DNA of 64,000 nucleotides from Butyrivibrio proteoclasticus P6B7 (GCF_000622085.1 NZ_JHWL01000002.1:1-64000); one strand, 5' to 3'; numbered from the stretch's first letter, positions 8,771 to 17,995 are shown. Translations and numbers: made by a program. Notes: generated by a model from the letters alone, not told the origin.

Positions 8771-9148
8771 ATGCACGAATCAGGTGAAGACTACATCGAA
8801 ACTATATACATTCTTAAGAAGAGAAACGGTTCAGTTCGTTCAATAGACGTGGCTAATGAGCTTGGATTCTCAAGACCAAGTGTTTCAAGGGCTGTTGGAA
8901 TCCTTAAGGATCAAGGCCTTTTAGTGGTTGAAGGTAATGGTGATCTGGTTCTTACTGAGGAAGGTCTTAAGACCGCTAAGGCCGTTTATGCTAAGCATAC
9001 GAATCTTACTAAGTTCCTTATGCTTACAGCTGGTGTCAGCGAAGAAATCGCTGAGGAAGATGCCTGCAGGATTGAACATATCATTAGTCCTGAGACCTTT
9101 AAGGGCATTAAGAAATATCTTAAGAATAATGGCAAAATTGAAGAATAA
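8771..9148 (+). CDS. DtxR/MntR-family metal-dependent transcriptional regulator
   Basis: A 125-residue regulator with an N-terminal winged helix-turn-helix (SGEDYIETIYILKK, then VANELGFSRPSVSRAV as the recognition region) and a C-terminal metal-binding/dimer segment with EEDACRIEHIISPET, as in MntR and IdeR. It lacks the SH3-like third domain, so it matches the short MntR type. Such proteins repress metal-uptake genes when Mn or Fe is plentiful. Whether it controls the nearby iron-chelate type importer cannot be told. I prefer ATG 8771 over GTG 8768 because of the AAGGGG at 8758-8763. Confidence 0.88.
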   Translation: MHESGEDYIETIYILKKRNGSVRSIDVANELGFSRPSVSRAVGILKDQGLLVVEGNGDLVLTEEGLKTAKAVYAKHTNLTKFLMLTAGVSEEIAEEDACRIEHIISPETFKGIKKYLKNNGKIEE

Positions 9149-9168
9149 TTGAATTGCTGATATTATTG

Positions 9169-9207
9169 TATGGGGTTATCACATGTGTGGTAGCCTCATA
9201 TTTTTCT
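9169..9207 (+). terminator. intrinsic terminator after the DtxR-type regulator
   Basis: A 15-base arm (9169-9183) pairs throughout, with several G-U pairs, with 9186-9200 and is followed by TTTTTCTT. Confidence 0.8.
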
Positions 9208-9267
9208 TAGATATATGAAATCTATTAATTGTGCAATATCACATTTATCTATCAGGAAAGACATATT

Positions 9268-10698
9268 ATGTTACCAGAACAATTCAAAGAAAGAATGAGA
9301 CAGTCTCTTGGAGACGATGAATACAATAAGTTTATAGAAAGCTTTGATACTGACAAAAGATATCATGGCCTTCGTTTTAATGCGCTTAAGTCTGGCCATG
9401 TAAAAGAGATATTCTCCTTAACCGAGACTATCCCTTGGGAGCCAAACGGCTACTATTACGAAGACGACGTAGCTCCTGGTAAGCACCCTTATCACGAGGC
9501 AGGCCTTTACTATATTCAGGAGCCAAGTGCAATGGCGCCAGTTCACTTCCTGGATCCACAGCCAGGGGACCGAACCCTGGATCTTTGCGCAGCTCCAGGA
9601 GGTAAGACCACGCAGATAGCTTCTGGTATGAAGGGTCAGGGAATCCTTATTACCAATGAGATAAACAGGGACAGATCCAAGATCCTCTCTCTAAATGTAG
9701 AACGTATGGGCATTGGAAATGCCATGGTTCTCAACGAGGACTCAGGGCATCTAGCAGAGGTGTTCTCCGGCTACTTCACCAAGATCTTAGTTGATGCCCC
9801 ATGCTCTGGCGAGGGAATGTTTAGAAAGAATGACAACGCGGCAGATGAGTGGAGCCCAGAAAATGTGGTAAACTGCGCTGAACGTCAGAAGGAGATCCTT
9901 GATAACGCAGCCAACATGCTTCTTCCGGGAGGCCGCCTTGTATATTCAACCTGTACCTTTGCTCCTGCAGAGAATGAGGAGCAGATTCTCAGGTTCTTAT
10001 TTGATCACGAGGACTTCCATGTAAAAGAAATAGAGCTTACAGGCGGCATGGAGAATGGTCGTACAGATTTTATTTCAAAAGAGCTTATTGATGAGCTTTC
10101 AGCTATCTCCAAGGATAAGCTTGATAAAGCTATGGAGGGCGTTAAGAATACAGTAAGACTCTGGCCTCACAAGGTTAAGGGCGAGGGTCATTTCCTTTGC
10201 GTCTTGGAGCGAGAAGGAGAACTGGTTACCAGTGCTCATGGCTATGTTCCTGGTGGCCGTGTCAGGGAAGCTAAGCCAGAACAGGTTAAGCCTTTCAAGG
10301 AATTTGCAAAAGAACTAAATCTTACAAGGGAGCTTAAAGGCACATACTTTATGTTTGGAGATCAGCTCTATCTTGCAATGCCTGATATGCCTTCAATTGC
10401 AGGACTTAAGGTACAAAGACCAGGACTTCACCTTGGTACAATTAAGAAGGATAGATTTGAGCCTTCCCATGCACTGGCTCTTTTCCTTAATAAATCAGAA
10501 GTTAAGAATTCCTATGACATTTCTTCCGATTCACAGGATATTCAGAGCTTCCTTAATGGACAGACCCTTAGAGTAGAAGACAGGTCTTTAAAGGGATGGA
10601 CCCTTGTAACCTGTGATGGTTACAGCATTGGCTGGTGCAAGGCTAGCAACGGAGTTCTTAAGAACCACTATCCAAAGGGACTTCGAATAAACTATTGA
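9268..10698 (+). CDS. 16S rRNA (cytosine-C5) methyltransferase, RsmF type
   Basis: A 476-residue m5C methyltransferase of the NOL1/NOP2/Sun class. SAM site DLCAAPGGKTTQIA and both catalytic cysteines are present: Cys179 in the PCSGEG motif (the base-release Cys) and Cys229 in YSTCTF (the nucleophile). A C-terminal extension from about residue 290 ends in a PUA-like segment (GYSIGWCKASNGVLKNHYPKG), the layout of RsmF/YebU proteins. ATG 9268 is chosen because AGGAAAG lies upstream; an in-frame ATG at 9229 has no ribosome site. The exact rRNA position modified is not assignable here. Confidence 0.92.
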   Translation: MLPEQFKERMRQSLGDDEYNKFIESFDTDKRYHGLRFNALKSGHVKEIFSLTETIPWEPNGYYYEDDVAPGKHPYHEAGLYYIQEPSAMAPVHFLDPQPGDRTLDLCAAPGGKTTQIASGMKGQGILITNEINRDRSKILSLNVERMGIGNAMVLNEDSGHLAEVFSGYFTKILVDAPCSGEGMFRKNDNAADEWSPENVVNCAERQKEILDNAANMLLPGGRLVYSTCTFAPAENEEQILRFLFDHEDFHVKEIELTGGMENGRTDFISKELIDELSAISKDKLDKAMEGVKNTVRLWPHKVKGEGHFLCVLEREGELVTSAHGYVPGGRVREAKPEQVKPFKEFAKELNLTRELKGTYFMFGDQLYLAMPDMPSIAGLKVQRPGLHLGTIKKDRFEPSHALALFLNKSEVKNSYDISSDSQDIQSFLNGQTLRVEDRSLKGWTLVTCDGYSIGWCKASNGVLKNHYPKGLRINY

Positions 10699-10753
10699 TC
10701 TACATGATTGGCAATAATTAGGCGACAATATATTAATTAGACAGGATGATACT

Positions 10754-12478
10754 TTGAAAAAACTACTTGTATATCTTAAAAACTACAGATTAGAAACGGT
10801 ATTAGGGCCTCTGTTTAAGCTTTTAGAGGCTTCCTTTGAGCTGATGGTTCCTTTCGTCATCAAGGCTATAGTTGACGTGGGAATCAAGAACGGCGATAAG
10901 GCGTATGTTATCAAGGAGTGCATTATACTAGTGCTTCTTTGTCTTGTGGGCTATGTATCTGCTGTAACAGCTCAGTATTTTGCAGCTAAGGCTGCCACTG
11001 GATTTGCCAGGGATACCAAGAAAGCTCTTTTTGACAACATCCAGAAGCTTTCCTATGCAGATATCGACAAGATCGGCACATCTGCCATGATAACCAGAAT
11101 GACCACTGACATGAACCAGGTTCAGCAGGGCGTCAACATGACTATAAGACTTCTTCTTCGTTCACCTTTTGTTGTGTTTGGTGCTATGGTCATGGCCTTT
11201 ATCATCGACCCAAGAACAGCGCTGATCTTCCTTATTACCATAGTTCTTTTGACCTTTGTTGTTGTATCTATTACAGCCTGGAGCATTCCTAGATATGAAA
11301 AGATCCAGAGCCGTCTTGATGTGCTTCTTAGACTCACAAGAGAGAACCACACAGGTCTTCGTGTTATCAGAGCCTTTGGCCTTGAGGGTGAGGAAAAAGA
11401 TAAATTCAATGACAAGAACAATGCTCTGATGAAGCTTCAGAAGTTTGTTGGCTCCATCACAGCCCTTATGAATCCTGTGACTTATGCTATTCTCAACCTT
11501 TCAGTTGCGTACCTGATCTACAAGGGCGCAGTTCATGTAAGCCACGGCGAGCTTACTCAGGGTTCAGTAATAGCTCTTTATAACCTTATGATGCAGATCC
11601 TGGTTGAGCTTATTAAGCTGGCTAATCTTGTTATTACAATGACTAAGGCAATTGCTTCCGGCAACAGAGTTCAGGAACTTATGGAGCTTAAGTCATCAAT
11701 GGAGGATGGCAAGGTAACTGAGTTTAAAAGAGCTGAAAACCATGTGGAGTTTAAGAATGTTTCCATGCGCTATTATGGGGACAGTGAGAACTGCTTAAGT
11801 AATGTGACTTTTACTGCTAAGCGCGGTGAGAAGATTGGTGTTATCGGCGGAACAGGAAGTGGAAAGACTTCACTTATTAACCTCATTCCAAGGTTCTATG
11901 ATGTCTATGAGGGTACTGTCCTTGTGGATGGAAGGGATGTTAAGGAATACAATCTTGAAGCCTTTAGAGAGAGAATTGGCGTGGTGCCTCAGAAGGCAGT
12001 TCTTTTCCATGGAACTATCAGAGACAACATGAAGTGGGGTAAGGATGACGCCACTGATGAAGAAATCTATGAGGCTCTTGATATTGCCCAGGCCAGGGCG
12101 GTTGTTGATGAGAAGGAAGGCGGCCTTGACTACGTGGTAGCTCAGGGAGGTAAGAACTTCTCAGGCGGTCAGAAGCAGAGACTTACTATTGCCAGGGCTC
12201 TTGTTAGAAAGCCTGAGATCCTTATCCTGGATGACAGTGCTTCAGCACTGGATTATCTTACAGATAAGAATCTTAGAAATGCCATAGCAAATATGGATAA
12301 TCCGCCAACCACGTTTATTGTGTCCCAGAGAACTTCTGCAGTTATTAACTGCGACAAGATAATTGTGCTTGATAATGGCGAAGTGGCTGGTATTGGTAGC
12401 CACGATGAGCTTATGAATACATGCGACCTCTACAAAGAGATCTATGATTCTCAGTTTAAGAAGGAGGGAGCAGTATGA
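10754..12478 (+). CDS. heterodimeric ABC exporter subunit with degenerate catalytic site
   Basis: A 574-residue half transporter: six-helix ABC exporter membrane domain (about 1-310) and nucleotide-binding domain. Walker A is GGTGSGKT (365-372) and the signature FSGGQ (469-473) is canonical, but the residue after Walker B is Asp494 (LDDSAS), not the catalytic Glu. This is the pattern of one half of asymmetric exporters such as BmrCD, LmrCD or TM287/288. The start is TTG 10754 with AGGA upstream. It overlaps the next gene by four bases; the two should form a multidrug- or peptide-type efflux heterodimer. Confidence 0.92.
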   Translation: MKKLLVYLKNYRLETVLGPLFKLLEASFELMVPFVIKAIVDVGIKNGDKAYVIKECIILVLLCLVGYVSAVTAQYFAAKAATGFARDTKKALFDNIQKLSYADIDKIGTSAMITRMTTDMNQVQQGVNMTIRLLLRSPFVVFGAMVMAFIIDPRTALIFLITIVLLTFVVVSITAWSIPRYEKIQSRLDVLLRLTRENHTGLRVIRAFGLEGEEKDKFNDKNNALMKLQKFVGSITALMNPVTYAILNLSVAYLIYKGAVHVSHGELTQGSVIALYNLMMQILVELIKLANLVITMTKAIASGNRVQELMELKSSMEDGKVTEFKRAENHVEFKNVSMRYYGDSENCLSNVTFTAKRGEKIGVIGGTGSGKTSLINLIPRFYDVYEGTVLVDGRDVKEYNLEAFRERIGVVPQKAVLFHGTIRDNMKWGKDDATDEEIYEALDIAQARAVVDEKEGGLDYVVAQGGKNFSGGQKQRLTIARALVRKPEILILDDSASALDYLTDKNLRNAIANMDNPPTTFIVSQRTSAVINCDKIIVLDNGEVAGIGSHDELMNTCDLYKEIYDSQFKKEGAV

Positions 12479-14205
12479 AAAAGGGAACACTTAAGAAAGT
12501 ACTTAAATACGCAGGCCGCTACAAGGGACTGATATTCCTTTCAATGATGCTTGCTGTTTTGACAGCTCTTTTGTCATTATATGTACCTGTGCTTGCAGGT
12601 AATGCCATTAACTGCATTGTAGATAAGGGCAACGTTGATTTTGAGAAGATTACTGTTATTCTCCTCCAGATGGTGGTTGTTATTGCGGTGATTGTGGTCA
12701 GCCAGTGGATCATGAACAAGGCTAATAATAAGATCACCTTCCAGGTTGTAAGGGATGTTCGTAAGGAGGCCTTTGAAAAGCTTCAGATTCTTCCTTTCGA
12801 CTATCTTGATACCAAGCAGACTGGAGATATTGTAAGTAGGATTATTTCCGATGTAGACCTGTTTTCTGATGGTCTTTTGATGGGCTTTACACAACTCTTT
12901 ACCGGAATTGTGACTATACTTGGAACCCTGATATATATGTTCATCCTGAACTTCAGGATTGCCATTGTGGTTGTGGTATTAACACCACTTTCACTGTTCG
13001 TTGCCAAGTTTATTGCCAGCAAGTCCTTTAATCTGTTCAAGGCTCAGAGCCAGGCCCGTTCTGATCAGACAGCCTTTGTAGATGAGATGATCGGCAATCT
13101 GTCTGTTGTTAAGGCCTTTGCCCATGAAGATGAGAACATGGAAGTGTTTGGTGAGATCAATGACAGACTTGCAGATAGCAGCGTAAAGGCAACGTTTTTC
13201 TCATCACTTACTAATCCAAGTACAAGATTTGTTAATAACCTGGTTTATGCCAGTGTAGCTCTTTTTGGAGCTTTCTCCTGCATTGCAGGTAATATGTCAA
13301 TTGGCGGACTTACTATTTTCTTAAGCTACGCCAATCAGTACACTAAGCCTTTTAATGAGATTTCAGGCGTTGTAACAGAGCTTCAGAACGCCCTGGTCTG
13401 CGCTGAGAGAGTATTTGCTCTTATTGAGGAAAAGCCAGAGCCAAGGGATAACAAGGCTGCTCCTTTGAGCTTTGAAGCCCAGGGACAGATTGTTATTGAC
13501 GATGTTTCATTCTCTTATGATAAAAGTAAGAAGCTCATTGAGGATCTTAACCTTGATATTAAGAAGGGCCAGAGAGTTGCCATTGTTGGACCAACTGGTA
13601 GTGGTAAGAGTACACTTATTAACCTTCTGATGCGTTTCTATGACGTGGATAAGGGTTCCATTAAGATTGATGGGTATGACCTTAGAGATCTTAAGAGAAA
13701 AGATATAAGAGATAACTTTGGAATGGTGCTTCAGGAGACATGGCTACGTAATGGCACCGTTAGAGATAATATCACCCTTGGAAGAGAGGGCTTTACAGAC
13801 GAAGAGATCATAGAGGCTGCCAAGGCATCCCATGCCCATAACTTTATTATGAGGCTTTCAGATGGCTATGATACCGTTATTTCAGAGAACGGCGGCAATC
13901 TCTCTCAGGGTCAGAAGCAGCTTCTTTGCATCACAAGAGTAATGCTTCATATTCCACCTATGCTGATCCTGGATGAGGCTACATCATCAATTGATACTAG
14001 CACTGAGATCAGGATTCAGAAGGCCTTTAATAAGATGATGGCTGGAAGAACAAGCTTTATCGTAGCTCACAGACTCTCAACTATTAGAGAGGCTGACGTG
14101 ATCCTTGTTATGAAGGATGGTCATATTCTTGAACAGGGCAATCACGAAGCGCTGCTTGAGAAGAAGGGCTTCTACTACGACCTTTACAACAGTCAGTTTG
14201 CCTGA
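12475..14205 (+). CDS. heterodimeric ABC exporter subunit with intact Walker B
   Basis: A 576-residue partner of the preceding half transporter. Its Walker B with catalytic Glu501 (LDEATSS) and Walker A (GPTGSGKST) are canonical, while its signature is LSQGQ (476-480) instead of LSGGQ. The defects complement those of the partner: the degenerate site uses Asp494 of the partner plus this altered signature, and the consensus site uses Glu501 plus the partner FSGGQ. ATG 12475 overlaps the upstream stop (ATGA) with AAGGAGGG in front. The substrate is unknown; drugs or peptides are usual. Confidence 0.93.
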   Translation: MKKGTLKKVLKYAGRYKGLIFLSMMLAVLTALLSLYVPVLAGNAINCIVDKGNVDFEKITVILLQMVVVIAVIVVSQWIMNKANNKITFQVVRDVRKEAFEKLQILPFDYLDTKQTGDIVSRIISDVDLFSDGLLMGFTQLFTGIVTILGTLIYMFILNFRIAIVVVVLTPLSLFVAKFIASKSFNLFKAQSQARSDQTAFVDEMIGNLSVVKAFAHEDENMEVFGEINDRLADSSVKATFFSSLTNPSTRFVNNLVYASVALFGAFSCIAGNMSIGGLTIFLSYANQYTKPFNEISGVVTELQNALVCAERVFALIEEKPEPRDNKAAPLSFEAQGQIVIDDVSFSYDKSKKLIEDLNLDIKKGQRVAIVGPTGSGKSTLINLLMRFYDVDKGSIKIDGYDLRDLKRKDIRDNFGMVLQETWLRNGTVRDNITLGREGFTDEEIIEAAKASHAHNFIMRLSDGYDTVISENGGNLSQGQKQLLCITRVMLHIPPMLILDEATSSIDTSTEIRIQKAFNKMMAGRTSFIVAHRLSTIREADVILVMKDGHILEQGNHEALLEKKGFYYDLYNSQFA

Positions 14206-14228
14206 TAGACTTTATGTCTGCAAATATT

Positions 14229-14257
14229 TTGAAAAGTGTAGAAAAGATACATATAAA
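14229..14257 (+). promoter_or_regulatory. sigma-A type promoter of the pyrophosphatase gene
   Basis: TTGAAA at 14229-14234 and TATAAA at 14252-14257 with a 17-base spacer, 75 bases before the TTG start. Confidence 0.6.
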
Positions 14258-14331
14258 TGCGTTAATATGGTATAAGATGGTAAAAGATAATTCGTTTTTC
14301 ACCATGGTTACTACCATGCAAAGGAGTTAAA

Positions 14332-15981
14332 TTGGAAAACAATATAAAAAGACCCGTAATCGTAATGGGTCACAAGAACCCTGATACTGATTCAATCTGC
14401 GCAGCAATCTGCTATGCGCATCTTAAGAATGAAATAACAGATGGCAATTACATCGCCTGCAGAGCTGGCCACCTTAATGAGGAGACACAGTTCGTATTGT
14501 CTCACTTTGGAGTTGACGTTCCTGCCTATGTTAAGGACGTTAGAACTCAGGTAAGAGATATGGAGATCAGAATGCTTGATGGAACAAGCAGAAAGCTGTC
14601 TTTAAAGAATGCCTGGTCCAAGATGAGAGATGCTAAGGTAGTTACTCTTTGCGTAACCAAGGACGATGAGCTTGAAGGTATCGTTACAACCAACGATATC
14701 GTTGAGACCTACATGGACGTTATCGATCCTAAGATCCTTTCAGAGGCTAAGACCAGCTACCGCAACATTGTTGAGACCCTTGATGGTGAGCTTATTGTTG
14801 GTGAGATCGACGATATCCTTGAAAAGGGTAAGGTTGTTATTGCAGCTGCTAATCCAGATATGATGGAGAATGTTATCGAAGAGGGTGACGTTGTTATCCT
14901 TGGTAACCGTTATGATATGCAGCTTTGTGCTATTGAGATGAACGCTGGATGTATCATTGTCTGCGAGGGCGCTGACGTTGCCAAGACTATTCAGACTCAG
15001 GCTAGAGAGCATGGCACCAAGATTATCACATCACCTCATGATACCTTCATTGTTGCAAGACTTATCAACCAGTCAATGCCAATTGAACATGTAATGAGGA
15101 GCGACAATCTAGTTGCTTTCCATATGGATGATTACATCGAGGATATTCAGGATGTAATGGCTCAGATGAGACACAGATACTTCCCAGTCCTTGATAAGGA
15201 TGATCACTACATCGGTATGATCAGCCGAAGAAACTTCCTGGGTGCCAAGAAGAAACAGCTTATTCTCGTGGACCACAATGAGAAGAACCAGGCAGTTAAC
15301 GGTGCTGACAGTGCAGAGATTCTTGAGATTATTGACCACCACAGACTTCGTACTATTGAGACTGCTGGCCCGGTGTTCTTTAGAAATCAGCCTCTTGGCT
15401 CAACATGTACTATCATCTACCTTATGTACAAGGAATATCAGGTTGAGATCAATAAGACTATTGCTGGCCTTTTACTTGCAGCTATTCTTTCAGATACTCT
15501 TATGTTCAGATCGCCAACCTGCACTAAGATAGATAAGAAGGCCGGTGAAGACCTGGCACAGATTGCTGGCGTTGACTTTGAAGCCTTTGCAAAAGAGATG
15601 TTCCATGCAGGATCAAATCTCTCAGGAAAGAGTGCTACTGAGATCCTTCATCAGGATTTCAAGAAGTTCACAGTTGATGATCTTACAATTGGTATCGGCC
15701 AGATCAATTCTATGAGCGGAGAAGAGCTTCAGGAGATCAAGGAGCGAATCACTCCTGAGCTTGAAAAGGTAGCAAACGAGGACGGGCTTGATATGTTGTT
15801 CTTCATGCTTACCAATATTATTGAAGAGTCTTCTGAAGTGGTATTTGCTGGAGCTAAGGCTGAGCACACACTTGGTCAGGCCTTTGGCGTTAATATCACC
15901 GGTGACTGTGCTAAGCTTCCTGGAGTTGTATCTCGTAAGAAGCAGCTCCTTCCTAGCATTGTAGAGACTATTCAGCAGTAA
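14332..15981 (+). CDS. ppaC: manganese-dependent inorganic pyrophosphatase with CBS and DRTGG insert
   Basis: A 549-residue family II pyrophosphatase (DHH fold) that hydrolyses PPi from biosynthesis in the cytoplasm. The N-terminal metal site GHKNPDTDS places His14, Asp18 and Asp20; the DHH motif is D335-H336-H337. A regulatory insert (about 70-310) holds two CBS halves around a DRTGG-like domain; in known CBS-PPases this binds AMP, ADP, ATP or diadenosine polyphosphates. Start is TTG 14332 with AAGGAG at 14321-14326; no ATG suits. It has its own promoter, so it is probably a single gene or leads the next small gene. Confidence 0.94.
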   Translation: MENNIKRPVIVMGHKNPDTDSICAAICYAHLKNEITDGNYIACRAGHLNEETQFVLSHFGVDVPAYVKDVRTQVRDMEIRMLDGTSRKLSLKNAWSKMRDAKVVTLCVTKDDELEGIVTTNDIVETYMDVIDPKILSEAKTSYRNIVETLDGELIVGEIDDILEKGKVVIAAANPDMMENVIEEGDVVILGNRYDMQLCAIEMNAGCIIVCEGADVAKTIQTQAREHGTKIITSPHDTFIVARLINQSMPIEHVMRSDNLVAFHMDDYIEDIQDVMAQMRHRYFPVLDKDDHYIGMISRRNFLGAKKKQLILVDHNEKNQAVNGADSAEILEIIDHHRLRTIETAGPVFFRNQPLGSTCTIIYLMYKEYQVEINKTIAGLLLAAILSDTLMFRSPTCTKIDKKAGEDLAQIAGVDFEAFAKEMFHAGSNLSGKSATEILHQDFKKFTVDDLTIGIGQINSMSGEELQEIKERITPELEKVANEDGLDMLFFMLTNIIEESSEVVFAGAKAEHTLGQAFGVNITGDCAKLPGVVSRKKQLLPSIVETIQQ

Positions 15982-16056
15982 AAAGAAATATGTTTGTAGC
16001 ATAGACAAGAAGTAGTTAAACAGAATTAATTCATTAATGATCGTGGGGGTTATTGT

Positions 16057-16359
16057 ATGGATGAACTTAGAATGAAACTGCTACATGAAATAATGGGAAT
16101 CTATGGACCTAATCAGGGTCAGAGTATCGGTGCTGTTATTATTCCGGCTTTTCTTGAGGACTTTAAAGAGGTCCTTGATAAGGCTGAGGATGCCGATGAG
16201 GTGTCAGAGGAATACATGACAGAGGATAAGAGAATTCACCTTATACTTACAGGACGAAAGGCTCTTTCTAAGGATGGCTATAAGACCTTTGTTACAGATG
16301 CATCCTTTAATGATAAAGAGCTGTTTGATCCTTTTAAAGATACTAAGATAAGGTTATAA
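16057..16359 (+). CDS. conserved-looking small protein of unknown function
   Basis: A 100-residue soluble, acidic protein that I do not recognise. It has a GYGPNQGQSIGAV-like segment near the N-terminus (IMGIYGPNQGQS), a helical acidic middle and a C-terminal part ending in a basic tail (DTKIRL). The ribosome site GTGGGGG precedes ATG 16057, and codon use matches the neighbours, which supports a real gene. It lies 75 bp after ppaC and is followed by a terminator; a functional link to pyrophosphate metabolism is only positional. Confidence 0.7.
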   Translation: MDELRMKLLHEIMGIYGPNQGQSIGAVIIPAFLEDFKEVLDKAEDADEVSEEYMTEDKRIHLILTGRKALSKDGYKTFVTDASFNDKELFDPFKDTKIRL

Positions 16360-16413
16360 AAAGCCATATTAATGGCAAATAATAGTCTGACAAGAAAATA
16401 GTTGTGAGATATA

Positions 16414-16454
16414 ATGAGTTGTAGTTTGCTTAGCAGATTACAGCTCATTTTTTA
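16414..16454 (+). terminator. intrinsic terminator after the 100-residue gene
   Basis: ATGAGTTGTAGTTTGCT from 16414 pairs, with G-U wobbles, with AGCAGATTACAGCTCAT ending at 16448, followed by six T. Confidence 0.82.
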
Positions 16455-16472
16455 TCTTTTTAGGAGGATATT

Positions 16473-17993
16473 ATGCCATATTTATTTACACATTTTACCA
16501 GTGATGATCACGATAATGAGAATATATACTTTGCCTTAAGCTATGACGGCCTTCACTATAGAGACCTTGGAAGTAAGGTTCCTGCCATTAAGACAGATAA
16601 AGGCTCAAAGGGAATAAGAGATCCTTTCATGGTCTATGATGAGAAGCTAAAGAAGTACTTTATCATAGCAACAGATCTTAACACATCAGATGGAGACTGG
16701 GAGAGAGCATCAAGCAGGGGAAGCAGATTCCTGTTTGTATTTGAATCCCAGGACCTTTGTAACTGGTCAGAAGCCTATATGGCAGAGGTTGGAATTGAAG
16801 GCGCAGGCTGTGTATGGGCTCCAGAAGCTGTTTACTGCAGAGAAAAGGAGGCCTGGTTTGTGTTCTTTGCTTCCAACGTTCAGGAGGATGGTGAAAAGGG
16901 CCGTAAGCAGAGAGTCTATGGCACCTTTACCAAGGACTTTAAGAATTTTTCAGAAACTTTTAAATACATGGAAAGCGAAACTAACGTTATAGATACAGAT
17001 ATTGTCTATGAGGATGGCTATTACTATCGTTTCTCCAAGGATGAGACCAACAAGGTGATAATTCTTGAAAGAAGTAAGAACCTTGTGGATGGACCCTTTG
17101 AGGAGGTTAAGTCAGCTTTTTTATCAGAGCTTTATGGAGTGGAGGGGCCAGAGGCTTACTATATTGAGGAGCAAAAGAAATGGTGCCTTATCGTTGATCA
17201 GTATGCAGGCAACAAGGGATATCTGCCACTTCTTTGTGAGGACCTTTCTACTGGAGAGTTTGAGCATATTGATGATTCTGAGTATGACCTTGGACAGCGT
17301 AAAAAGCGCCATGGCGGAATCCTTAAGATCTCAGAGGAAGAAGCTGACAGAATGGTAGAGCATTACTGCTATAGCGATGAGAAGGATCTTGATAGCCTCA
17401 TGTGGGAAGCTAGCAAGGTAGAGCATGTGGTTCAGGATGAGTGGATTGATTTCAGGCAGTGCCTTTATAAGCTGCCTAATGGGGAGGAGATTGGGCCTGT
17501 TTACAACTATTCCAAGCACAGCTTCTCACTTATTGTGGCAACAGATGAAGAGGGCAGATATATCTGCGTTAAGCAGTATCGTCATGGTATAGATTCCATC
17601 ACAACCGAGTTCCCAGCTGGTGGCATTGAGTATAAGGAGAAGGACTCTCATGAGCCTATTAATTACTCGAATATCATTTCCAGCGAGGACATTGCCTTTA
17701 AGGCTGCCAAGAGGGAGCTTAAGGAGGAGACTGGCTATGTATCAGAGGAGTGGAAGCATCTTCTGACTGTGCCTGCCAATGCAACTCTCTCCAACAGCAA
17801 TGTTCACATCTTCTTCGCAGGCAATTGCAAGAAGATCACAGATCAGAAGCTGGACGACACAGAATTCCTAAACGTAGAGCTTATCACCGAGGAAGAACTC
17901 CGCCAGCGCATGTTTGGCGGCGACTTTAAGCAGTCCCTCCACATCCTCGCCTACTACCTCAGCAAAGAAGTCAAAGAGAACCGTCCCCAATGA
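16473..17993 (+). CDS. fusion of GH43-like glycosidase domain and Nudix hydrolase
   Basis: A 506-residue cytoplasmic protein (no signal peptide). Residues about 1-300 look like a five-bladed beta-propeller of the GH43/GH62/GH32 kind, with repeated blade strands (FALSYDGLHYRDLG, IRDPFMVYDEKLKKYFIIATDL, VWAPEAVY, WCLIVDQYAG). Residues about 320-500 are a Nudix domain of ADP-ribose pyrophosphatase type: PAGG at 381-384 and RELKEETG from 414, with about 16 extra residues splitting the Nudix box. AGGAGG precedes ATG 16473. The last seven codons and the stop lie in a 26-bp repeat also found at 32198. It may couple sugar release or recognition to nucleoside-diphosphate sugar hydrolysis; this is inference. 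Confidence 0.85.
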   Translation: MPYLFTHFTSDDHDNENIYFALSYDGLHYRDLGSKVPAIKTDKGSKGIRDPFMVYDEKLKKYFIIATDLNTSDGDWERASSRGSRFLFVFESQDLCNWSEAYMAEVGIEGAGCVWAPEAVYCREKEAWFVFFASNVQEDGEKGRKQRVYGTFTKDFKNFSETFKYMESETNVIDTDIVYEDGYYYRFSKDETNKVIILERSKNLVDGPFEEVKSAFLSELYGVEGPEAYYIEEQKKWCLIVDQYAGNKGYLPLLCEDLSTGEFEHIDDSEYDLGQRKKRHGGILKISEEEADRMVEHYCYSDEKDLDSLMWEASKVEHVVQDEWIDFRQCLYKLPNGEEIGPVYNYSKHSFSLIVATDEEGRYICVKQYRHGIDSITTEFPAGGIEYKEKDSHEPINYSNIISSEDIAFKAAKRELKEETGYVSEEWKHLLTVPANATLSNSNVHIFFAGNCKKITDQKLDDTEFLNVELITEEELRQRMFGGDFKQSLHILAYYLSKEVKENRPQ

Positions 17994-17995
17994 CT
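17970..17995. repeat. 26-bp dispersed repeat, copy 1
   Basis: Identical over 26 bp to 32198-32223. With one more base on the left it is bounded by AGTCA (17969-17973) and TGACT (17991-17995), perfect inverted ends. Its core reads GAGAACCGTCCCC. It supplies the last codons and stop of the GH43-Nudix gene. Similar GGGGACGGTTCTC-type REP elements occur in many Firmicutes genomes, often linked to REP-associated transposases; that link is from memory. Confidence 0.85.
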
